Shown here piece by piece: positions 55,901 to 64,000 of a DNA stretch of 64,000 nt. The stretch is taken from the NCBI GenBank assembly GCA_011037195.1, contig JAAEAF010001974.1, forward strand, positions 1-64,000. The letters are read 5' to 3'. Source of the DNA: Triatoma infestans. Its lineage: Eukaryota; Arthropoda; Insecta; Hemiptera; Reduviidae. How positions within the stretch are numbered: the first letter of the stretch is position 1; the number at the start of each line of letters is the position of its first letter. The position numbers were made by a program, and so were the translations under genes. The notes under the pieces were generated by a model. It was not told the origin of the DNA and did no database searches. It was given only the letters and a program-made list of their open reading frames with translations.

Positions 55901-58900
55901 ACTTTTTTAATTAACCTACATTTTAGGAAAGTGCCTTCGTATCTACTTATCTGGTTAAACTTAAATTGAACCATGACTTATTAATATTATAAGAAGTCTG
56001 ATCTTCAACAATACAATTTAAATTGTAGTATATCGTACGAACATCAAAACATTCTATCGTACTTTATAATAAACTGTGACCTATTTAGATTGCTTTTGTT
56101 TTAGTAGTTCTTCACTTTTTAATCCTCATATTCATTGCCAATACAATGAACACCAATAGCAATGGCTGTATAACTGATATCTGATAGAGTGAGCATCATC
56201 AAATAAGTGCTGTGACACGTGCGGACATCCTCGGTACTAACGAGTATTTTAAAATTTTTTAATTTTCTTTATCAAGGGACCCAGCTAAAGCGAAGATAAA
56301 GCAAAATAAAAATGAAATCTAACTGAATAAAAATTTTAAAAAAAAATTGATAATAAATGAACGAACACAAACTAGTAAATATTTTTTATTTATTTAATTT
56401 TTTTTTTTTTAATACCATTAAGAATAATGTACAAAGTTCAATTATTATTAAATGTAATCTTTTAAGTTGCAGTAATTTTTTGCCTATGAGTGTATAATCC
56501 ATTAGTGCTGCAGAAAAAGACAACAGATGCAAAAGTTAAGCAGGGTTTCTATAAAAATATAAGCCTGATCATTATAATAAAAAATAACTAAATTAATATT
56601 AAATAATTAGGAACATTTTTGTTTTTGTTTTTTTTTTTTACAAACAGAGCTTTTCCTTAATTTTTTTTCTTAAATTTTTAATTTCTTTTCAAGCTCTGTT
56701 AATTTTTTTTTTAGCAGAGTGAATCTTGCCTAGATATGTAAATATTTTAGAAGATTGACTTGTACTGAGGTATGTATATTAGTATTATTTTTAGTAGGTA
56801 TTACTTTCTCTTGTTTTCATTTGAATGGTTCCAATAGTTTCGCAATTTGTTTGGGTGAACAGGTCTTATATTTTAGTTATTAATAACAATTAGAAAATTT
56901 CAATTAGTTTTAAGTATTTATTAGGTAATTAGAAATTATTTATAATGTTACCTGTAATGTCTTTTTATAATAATGTATCTGTTGTCTTTTTATAGCTCTT
57001 GATGATGATTACATAATTAATCGAAATATCTAAAAAAAAAATGAATATAGTTTATTTCAATCGATTCTCACCAAAGTCCCAAAAATAAAACTGGGAAGAT
57101 AATTATATATAGTAGTTAAAAAAGAACACTTGTTTCGAAAAAATTGTTTATTAATACGTTTTGGAGATGATATGACCCAAAAGAAAAGTTTTGATTCATT
57201 ACTTACTTTTTGGAATTATTATATTCAAATATTTTAATAATTCCAGCTAAAACATGGACCGCTTGCAAGAAGAATGATCCTAAAAATAATGAATGTTTAA
57301 AAGAAGCAATACAAGTGGCCATTACGGATCTTAGTTCTGGAGGTAAATTAATAACATCTCTATTAAACCATACTTATGATGAAGATTACTGTATTCATTA
57401 GATGAAGATTATTTACTGTTATATATTTATTGTTTAGGAAAGCCTTCATTAGGTGTCTTGCCATTGGATCCATTACACTTTGACGCAATTACTGTTGACC
57501 AGGGTGAAGGACCAGTCAGTATCAAACTGGAATTCTTTGATTTGGATATGACAGGTTTTAAGGATTTAACTCTTGAAAACGTTAAGTGAGTAAGAAACAT
57601 TTTAATTTTCGGTCTATCTAAATAAAAAAAAATCTGGTGTGAAACACTCACACAACTTTCTCTTACTCCAGTTCTCAAAATTATAATTGACAAATTTTAT
57701 ACTTTGTGTACCAAATTTAATGAAATTCGTCGAAAACAGAAAAAACTGTTCAATAAAAGCGCACTTCCGGTTTACTATACTAAATTTCTTAAAACTCGGA
57801 ATTTTGGCCATCTATTTATTTCTAATTAATTTTGTTTGGATGATAGAATTGTATAATCAACTATGATAGCATTTTAAAGAAAAACATAACCTCACCCCTT
57901 CCCAAAAAGAGCCCCTAAATGAATGTTCCTAGAGAAATGTTTTAAGTAAAAGTTGTAGATTTTTGTATGCATGCGTAGTTTATACAAGAAGTTTCAAAAA
58001 ATCGTCGGACCCATTTTTGAGAAAATCGCGAAAAAGTGAAAAAAAAAAGATTTAGTAAAATGCTAAAGTAAACGCACTTCCAGTCATCGGATTTTTTTCA
58101 AACTCGGAATTTCAACAACATATTTAATTCTAATTAACATTATTTAGATGACAGAATTGTCTAATAAACTGAAATAGCACTTTAGATGGAAACCTAACCC
58201 CACCCCTCCCTCAAAAGTGCCCTTAAATGCATTTTCCGGAGAAAAGTTTCAAATAAAAGTTGTAGCTCTTTGTATGTGTAGTTGATAAACTAGTTTAAAG
58301 AAAATCGTCGGAGCCATTTTTGAGAAAATGCAAAAAAGTAAAAAAATCCAACTAGTAAAGTGATACTTCCGGTTGAGGAATTTTGCAGATAACGTACTGT
58401 CGATCCTCATTGTGTACCTAACGCTTTCAACTTTCTACGGTTTTTCGTTTTTGAGCTATCTGTTCACATACATACACTAACACAACACACCCACAACACA
58501 ACACACACACCCACACACCACACACACAGACCATTTGCTAAAAACCACTTTTTTGGACTCACGGGTCCTCAAAACGGATATTTCCAGTGAAAACTCGATA
58601 TCGAAAATTTGACATGATTACAATACTTCCTCTTACTAGGAGTAAGAGAAAGTAAAAATTACTTGAAACAGGTATTGCAATACTCACCATCACCGACCAG
58701 CTAAGGGCAAGAATTGCCTCCTGACTATTTTTATTGGAGGTTCCTACAGCAGCTTAGTTCTAGCTTTCTCTACCAGGCTCGTTGCAATAATTGTACTTAT
58801 CTACTTTTTGCACATGATGCTGTTCAATACCATTTAAAACCTCGCGGGAATATATCCCTGACTTCTTTGACGCAAAATATGATTGTGTTAGAGCTTTCTA

Positions 58901-61900
58901 TGTATTAGTTTTATCATTTACTCTGACTTAAAATAGCCTAAATGGACTAAGCAATTCCTCAAGAGAAGCATCCATTCAATAAATTTCCTTATGGAAATTA
59001 ATTTATCCGTTTTTATTTAGATTTCAATTTAGAATGAACGTTCCATTCTGACATCCATCCAAAATAGCAGTTTTAGTTAATAAAACAGAAAAAAATCTGG
59101 TGTGAAAAAAATCATACGACTGTCTACTACGCCTAAAAAACCCTATGGCGCAACAGCCCATGAAGGGTCAAGGCTTGCCAGACGGTGATTTGAATAGAAG
59201 GATATGTGGCAAGCCCGCCGCAGTTCCCATGCCGTTTAGTTCCGGACTTCCCTACCTAGGGCGCTACTAACCGTAGTTTCCCACTTTTAATCACGTTGCT
59301 GTGTCACACCGACTTTGCCCTCAGGGGAATCGAACCCTGAATACTTTCGCACGAAAGACGAGTACGCTAGCCACTAGACCAACGCGTGAGGACGTTCACC
59401 TAAAAGCCGAGTTAAAAATTTCACATTTAACTGAAAAGGTACATATGTGCATCCGTAATTTAATTAAGGAAAAAATCCCATACTTTTACAATAAATCGAT
59501 TTGCTTCAAACTCAAACACATTTTGGCAACACACAGTTGCGGCCCATGAAAGTTTGCAAGTGATGTAAAGATGGGGTCCTGCATGAGTAAAACGGAACAT
59601 ATCTAAATTCAACTCAATTTAATTAAAAATAAATTCACATTGATATTTTTTTAAGATATTTTCTGTTAATCAAAAAAACATGATTTTTCAAATAACTAAT
59701 ATTTAAAAAAAAAAAAATTAAATTATTTGAATATAAAAATCCATTCTTGAAGTTTTTGCTTCAAAAAAATTTTTAAATAACTTTCTCATTAAAATTAGTT
59801 ATTTGAGAAATCATGTACTAATTGCAATTTGCTGAATTATATTGTTAAGAATTGAACGACCATTGTTTTTTTTTATTACAATTTTTTCTGGTAATGCCAG
59901 TTGAGAAAATTTTAATTTTTTTAAGTATTCAACGCTAACACCCATTTTGATAAACCTCCTATAAAATAGTATTTATTTTATTGTATATTTTTAATCTATA
60001 AAAAATAATATTATTGAATAAAAAAAAAAAAGGAAATATTTTGCCGGTAAACCTGTGACGAACACAATAAAAATATATTTTATTTTAATTTAACTTAATA
60101 TAATATCGCACACAATTTACAATCAATGTTGCCTGGCGATCAGCTGCAATAGCTCTAGTTGGATCACATTATTAAAGCAAACGAAGCTTGACGGAAATAA
60201 CCGAATGCGATTATTTTTTTGACAAACTGAATTGGATAGCGTCAACATCAAGCAACGCTTGATAAAATAATTCTTTTTTAAAAACGGATTTATTAATGGT
60301 ATTTAAATAATAATTATGCAAAGATTGTTATGTTTTTATTATAAATTTTGAAAATTAATTTTTGTAATTATTTTCTGGGGGTGGTGCAGTGAGAGCAGTG
60401 CTTATACATCAGCCGCCACTGGCAAAACAGCCGGCCATGGCAATGAGCTGGATTCTGCACAGAGGGGATTCTGATTAAAATTTTAGACGGTAGAATCGTA
60501 TACAATATTATAGAAATACTACATTAGATGAAAGTCTAAAATCACTGTTCGCTCTTCAATGCATTACAATCCCTCTTAAATGCATTTACCTCTTCAAGGT
60601 AAATTTTATTTAAAGCATTTTCTGGGAAAATGTTTTAAATAAAAGTTGCACCACATTTTATGATTAGTAAATACACCAAGTTTAAAAAAAAAAATCATTA
60701 GAGCCGTTTTCAAGAAAACTGCAAAGGAGTGAATTAAAATCTATGCAGTGAAATGAGACTTATGGTTGATTTATATTGAACACAAAATATTGTCGCGTCC
60801 CCCCCCTAATAGCATCTAACAAAATACTAAGTTTCAGCTTTCAGTTTTAGGTTATGCTATCTTTTTCGAACTTACAGCAGTAAGAGAAAGCAAAATTGAA
60901 TGCAAAATGAATTCTTTAAACCATATTAATTTGAAGAGAAAAATTAAAAATGTTGTATAATGTTTTTAAAATAATTATAGAAATGATTGGAAGACAATGC
61001 AATTACACATGCAAACACCAAAGCTAACTCTAGCGGGGAAATACAAAGTTAATGGAAAAATATTACTATTGCCAATCAACGGTGATGGTGACTGTAAACT
61101 AGTATTCAGTAAGTTCACTTTTTATTTCTTTTATTCACTTTACCATATATTTTATAAGATCAAGTTTCAATCTATGACTAAAATAATCACTCTCATTTAT
61201 TTCCTACCATAATATGATTAATGGACTATTGATTAACTTCATTTTCCACCATTGACGTAAGCGTTTCTTGTGCAATAAAATATACTATATCATCATTTGA
61301 ATTAACTAAATAAGTGAAAGTAAAAAAAACAATGGTTGCATATTATTTCGGAAAAGCATAAAACTCCGTTTATAGATTCAAAACTGGCAATGGTTGCTAT
61401 CCTCTAGCGATTAGAAAAACATGAATCCTAGATTACATAGGCCTCCTGATTTTTTTTTCATAATCTGGACAGACTCGATCAGTTTTGTGTCGTCATCATC
61501 ATAAATCAGATCAGAGAGAGCAAAAGCTGATTCTGAACAGGGACTGTAACTCTCAAATTACTGTTATTGCTTAGTTTAATTATAAATTTATAGAAATCAT
61601 AATAGCATGGTTCATAAGAGCCAGCTATAATATTTTTTTCTGGTATATCTTGAAGGCAAATGGATAACTGATTGCCGATCCTCTAATTACTCACGCCTTT
61701 CTCATACTGTACAGTTAATAACACCATAAAAGTGACAAAGATTAATTAATTTGTAATGTATACTATTCTATGGCTCTAACATAAATGTAGTGGTGGTTAG
61801 CACCGATGGCAGGTTACTGGTTGAAGTGGTTATATTATAATCTTAGAACAAAGCTATTATAATCTAGCCGTCTTCGAACAAAAATCCCAATAACAGTTGA

Positions 61901-63415
61901 AATCTAGGGAAGGGATTAGCTCAATGGTAGCGTATTGGAATCTCACGCAGACGTTCCAGGTTTGCGTCCAGTGCTACCTCTTGAATTTTTTTTCCCTAGG
62001 AGCCTGTAAAGGTCACTGTTTGGTAATGGACAGTGTTGTTTGTAATGAGAGAACATTGTTGTACACAAACAAACACCAAATTTTCAATTTCTCGGCCTCA
62101 GGGGGCCCAAAACATGTATTTCTGATGAGAACTCAAGTAAGATAAAAGGAAAATATAATACTTCTCATGAAAGGAATGTAAAAATGCTTCTTTTTTTTTT
62201 GAAAACAAATTGTTATTATGATTATTGTTTCCTATATTCTATCTTATATTATATTTAAAAGGTTACTTCCGGTTATAAGCATAAATAGTTAATAAACAAA
62301 AAAAACTCAAGGAACAAATCGCCTTAATAGTATGGAAAATAAACCTAGAACACAATTGTAGAGATTATAATATATACAAGGGAAAAACTCATGACGAATA
62401 ACTTTATTTTTCCCACTAGTTATATTTAAATTAAAAATCTATTGAAATTAAATTTTAAATAACATTATTTATAATATATTTATTTTTTTTAGCCAATTAT
62501 AAAGCTATTGCAAATTTGAAGATAAAAGAAGTGAAAAAAGGTGATAAAAAATATTATGAAGTATTCCACTTTCTTATTGAAACAACTACAGAAAAAGTAA
62601 ACGTAAATTTTGATAATTTGTTTAATGGAGATAAAACTTTAGGTGAGTAAAAAATTATTATTTGTATAATTAATTATTAATATTATATTTCATCAGGGCT
62701 CTTTTGAAGTTTTGTAAAATCTCATAACACATGGAGCATAGCACCCGAAACTTCATTCCTTTTGTTTTCGATAAAATCCTAAATTGAAATGACTACAATA
62801 CAAAAAGATTTAATATCAGTTAAATGTCTGGATCACGATTGGTAAATGCATATGATTCCAATGATATATCCAGTTTGTGGTTAACCCATACTATGTAGGA
62901 CTAATAGTATATATATATATATTTTTTTTTTTATTACTGCATTGCTTTGGAAATTGCAGCTTATGCAACACAAAATTTAAATTCTGGCAAGTTGAACGGA
63001 TTCAAGTGTTTTTTTTTAATTTGTTTGCAAAGTTATGCCTTTGCACTTTTAAGGCCAATTGAACTGCCCAGGGGCCTCTAAAGCCGTTCTACTCCCAGGC
63101 CAGTTTTACTGCCCTTAATTATCATTTGTCAATGACATATACATATACAGATTCTGATGGCCTTTATTTACATCTTACTTTTTTTCTTTTTTGTTTAGAC
63201 CTAATCTTTTCAATTTAAATTGCTATTCTTGTCAAACATTCATTAAGCAAACATGTCTTTTAACAGGTGATCAAATGAATATTTTCTTAAATGAAAATTC
63301 TCAAGAAATATTAAAAGATCTTGGACCAGCCATTTCAAAAGCTTTTGGAGCTGCTTTCAAAAATATATCGAATAGGATATTCAGTAAAGTACCAATAAAT
63401 GAAATTAGCCCATAA
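52932..63415 (+). CDS. takeout / JHBP-family secreted protein, gene B (complete)
   Basis: Six exons (52932-52992, 57247-57342, 57438-57585, 60981-61108, 62493-62642, 63267-63415) join to 732 nt, 243 residues plus stop, the usual size of takeout/JHBP proteins. Exon 1 encodes a signal peptide: MLKQ, a hydrophobic core, then a small-residue cleavage region VQSA. The mature part has the N-terminal cysteine pair (C-x9-C), a PLDPLHFDAI strand, a third cysteine after GDGD, and the C-terminal FSKVP motif. The expected role is extracellular carriage of a hydrophobic ligand; the ligand cannot be read from sequence. Internal exon lengths and every phase match gene A, so the two are tandem paralogues. 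Intron 1 (4.25 kb) carries a 42-bp array and two foldbacks; intron 3 carries a copy of the modular repeat. Confidence 0.9.
53264..53880 (+). repeat. 42-bp tandem array, about 14 copies, in gene B intron 1
   Basis: The unit TTTATTTTCTTTAAACTCTC / CCAACTATTACAGTCCAATA / AA repeats with 42-43-bp spacing (for example starts at 53305, 53348, 53391, 53433, 53475). Because 42 is a multiple of three it is open on both strands as 14-residue repeats, which is an artefact. Each unit has a pyrimidine tract, a CTAAC- or CCAAC-like branch site and a terminal ACAG, resembling a 3' splice site. Confidence 0.9.
54290..54478 (-). repeat. interspersed repeat with CCGAAACCGGTC core, copy 2
   Basis: On the - strand ATGAAAATCCGAAACCGGTC and GATGTTATCCAGCATTGCGG match 49325-49425. 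It continues TTTTCTGGGGGTGCTGCAGT, GTGCTTATGCACCAGTCGCC, a block also found at 60374-60425. Confidence 0.5.
54490..54604. repeat. ~115-bp foldback hairpin in gene B intron 1
   Basis: Two ~54-nt arms pair with about six mismatches or bulges around an AAACCAA loop: AAGTTCGGTAGAGAGTTCAC on the left, GTGAACTCTCTACACGAACT on the right. It could be a MITE or a miRNA-like hairpin. Confidence 0.75.
54803..55037. repeat. ~235-bp foldback element in gene B intron 1
   Basis: Arms of about 75 bp (54803-54881 and 54963-55037) share GATAGCCTGCTTCTTTTTGT and its complement, flanking a CCGGTTTC core and an ~80-bp loop. Non-coding; a MITE-like foldback. Confidence 0.75.
55147..55345 (+). mobile_element. SINE S1 in gene B intron 1
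   Basis: GAGATTAGCTCAGTGGTAGC head, GAGTACGAATCCAGCAGTGC B-box region, body GGCCGATGGGCAGTGTTATC, then a degenerate tail. Part of the body is deleted. Confidence 0.72.
55346..57246. other. gene B intron 1, right part
   Basis: AT-rich, many homopolymer runs, no recognised element. Confidence 0.4.
57247..57342 (+). CDS. gene B exon 2 (N-terminal cysteine pair)
   Basis: Acceptor AATTCCAG and donor GTAAAT. It encodes KTWTACKKNDPKNNECLKEA and onward, with cysteines nine residues apart. Matches gene A exon 2 in position and phase; it is 3 bp longer. Confidence 0.88.
57438..57585 (+). CDS. gene B exon 3 (148 bp)
   Basis: Acceptor TTGTTTAG and donor GTGAGT; the preceding intron is only 95 bp. It encodes GKPSLGVLPLDPLHFDAITV, then an acidic stretch ending TGFKDLTLENVK. 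Same length and phases as gene A exon 3. Confidence 0.9.
57631..58653 (-). repeat. family M, copy V, reverse, in gene B intron 3
   Basis: Starts AATCTGGTGTGAAACACTCA 45 bp after a gene B donor site and ends CTTACTAGGAGTAAGAGAAA. Modules start near 57763, 58075 and 58370. A CA-rich microsatellite (58450-58530) lies inside, at the position of a shorter CA run in copies II and IV. Confidence 0.85.
59135..59392 (-). mobile_element. SINE S2 in gene B intron 3
   Basis: CTATGGCGCAACAGCCCATG begins the 3' end, and GCTAGCCACTAGACCAACGC ends the tRNA-like head. Same order as the other three S2 copies. Confidence 0.8.
59393..60373. other. gene B intron 3, unassigned part
   Basis: AT-rich with long A and T runs. 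Nothing recognised. Confidence 0.4.
60374..60445 (+). repeat. fragment of the same interspersed repeat (3' block)
   Basis: TTTTCTGGGGGTGGTGCAGT and GTGCTTATACATCAGCCGCC match the - strand of 54290-54360. Confidence 0.5.
60600..60892 (-). repeat. family M fragment in gene B intron 3
   Basis: TTTCTGGGAAAATGTTTTAA, AATAAAAGTTGCA, TTAGAGCCGTTTTCAAGAAA and a terminal CAGTAAGAGAAAGC follow the order of the right half of copy V. It ends 88 bp before gene B exon 4. Confidence 0.55.
60981..61108 (+). CDS. gene B exon 4 (128 bp)
   Basis: Acceptor ATAATTATAG and donor GTAAGT. It encodes NDWKTMQLHMQTPKLTLAGK, then VNGKI and GDGDCKLVF. Same length as gene A exon 4. Confidence 0.9.
61109..62492. other. 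gene B intron 4
   Basis: Holds a truncated SINE S1 (61914-62075) joined to a short family-M-like end (GGCCTCAGGGGGCCCAAAAC region, 62090-62180). The rest is featureless. Confidence 0.4.
61914..62075 (+). mobile_element. SINE S1, 3'-truncated, in gene B intron 4
   Basis: GGGATTAGCTCAATGGTAGC head, then TCACTGTTTGGTAATGGACA and GTTGTTTGTAATGAGAGAAC. It stops before the GGCCGGCAGTGCACTGAG block and joins a family-M-like end. Confidence 0.65.
62493..62642 (+). CDS. gene B exon 5 (150 bp)
   Basis: Acceptor TTTTTTTTAG and donor GTGAGT. It encodes NYKAIANLKIKEVKKGDKKY and ends NVNFDNLFNGDKTL. Same length as gene A exon 5, with shared KKYYE and NFxNL. Confidence 0.9.
62643..63266. other. gene B intron 5
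   Basis: AT-rich, no element recognised. Confidence 0.5.
63267..63415 (+). CDS. gene B terminal exon
   Basis: Acceptor CTTTTAACAG. It encodes GDQMNIFLNENSQEILKDLG and ends FSKVPINEISP then TAA. The last exon of gene A aligns through FLNEN and FSKVP. Confidence 0.9.
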
Positions 63416-64000
63416 ATTTAATTGGCTAGATTTAGATAACAGTTCTTGTACTGTATGTTGATTGTAATTACATATAAATGCTTATAAAAAATAATGATAA
63501 TATATGGGTTGGATGCTAGTTGAAACTATTTGAAAATGATTCTGCTATCTAGTCTTAAAATTTCTCACTTTATCATTGTTTCGTAATTTATTACATACAA
63601 TAATATTCATATTCGCAGTTCTATATAGCTTCTAGAAATTGATGCCAGCTGAATAATGAATATGAAAAATATTATCATAAATAAATAATGTCTGGGCGTA
63701 TAAAACGCCAAGAATTATGATGATAGCTTGCGAAAGAAATATAATGTAGAAAAAAATATAAATCTTTTGAACTTACTAATTATTATATAGTAAGCATTTT
63801 CTAATTTAAAAATGATGTATACGCTTTACATACTACAAGTATCAAATCAAGTATCTTTAAATGTTTATGTGCTATAAATACAATAGAAGTTTTTCAATTA
63901 TAATGTACATATTAGTAATTTAAATTAAAATAAACAAATAAAAATTAATTTATTGTCTTTATTTCATAAACTAAAGTTCAAAACAATAAATTACAATTAA
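63416..64000. other. gene B 3' flank
   Basis: 3' UTR and downstream AT-rich DNA, with two candidate AATAAA signals and no further gene before the window ends. Confidence 0.5.
63680..63685 (+). terminator. possible polyadenylation signal of gene B
   Basis: AATAAA 265 bp after the gene B stop codon. A second candidate lies near 63930. Neither has further support. Confidence 0.3.

Overview
This is AT-rich, repeat-dense eukaryotic DNA. It carries GT-AG introns, tRNA-derived SINEs, many LINE classes, solo LTRs and short non-autonomous elements. The only clear host genes are two tandem, same-strand members of the insect takeout / juvenile-hormone-binding-protein (JHBP) family, so the source is an insect. 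The repeat mix suggests a hemipteran, possibly a planthopper; that is an impression, not a result.

Gene A (+; coding exons 4269-17715) lacks its signal-peptide exon, which probably lies left of the window. Gene B (+; 52932-63415) is complete: six exons, 243 residues, with a TATA box 77 bp upstream of the ATG. The three central exons are exactly 148, 128 and 150 bp in both genes and all intron phases match, so the two are tandem duplicates. Both should be secreted, hydrophobic-ligand-binding proteins. About 35 kb of transposon debris separates them.

Layout. 1-4268: a roughly mirror-symmetric arrangement of two copies of a modular repeat around two inverted SINEs. 4269-17715: gene A, whose introns hold an 18-bp minisatellite, SINEs, a Jockey-type LINE split by a solo LTR, a second related solo LTR, an R1-type LINE split by a third solo LTR, and two more modular-repeat copies. 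17716-24600: three copies of one RT-bearing LINE family, two in + and one in - orientation. 26068-33578: a near-full-length APE/RT/RNase H LINE with a 12-bp target duplication, inserted into a ~150-bp satellite array. 33830-48010: relics of RTE-, R1-, Jockey- and RNase H-type LINEs, plus an intact 353-codon C-terminal ORF of a restriction-like-endonuclease LINE. 48700-50960: two relics resembling a mariner-type transposase. 52855-64000: gene B, whose first intron holds a 42-bp tandem array and two foldback hairpins.

No CRISPR, rRNA, operon or genuine tRNA gene is visible, and I see no new multi-gene system. The observations most worth following are the modular repeat family with hairpin ends, the 42-bp array whose unit looks like a 3' splice site, the LINE inside the satellite, and the solo LTRs sharing an ATAT target duplication. 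All calls come from reading the sequence; no database was searched.
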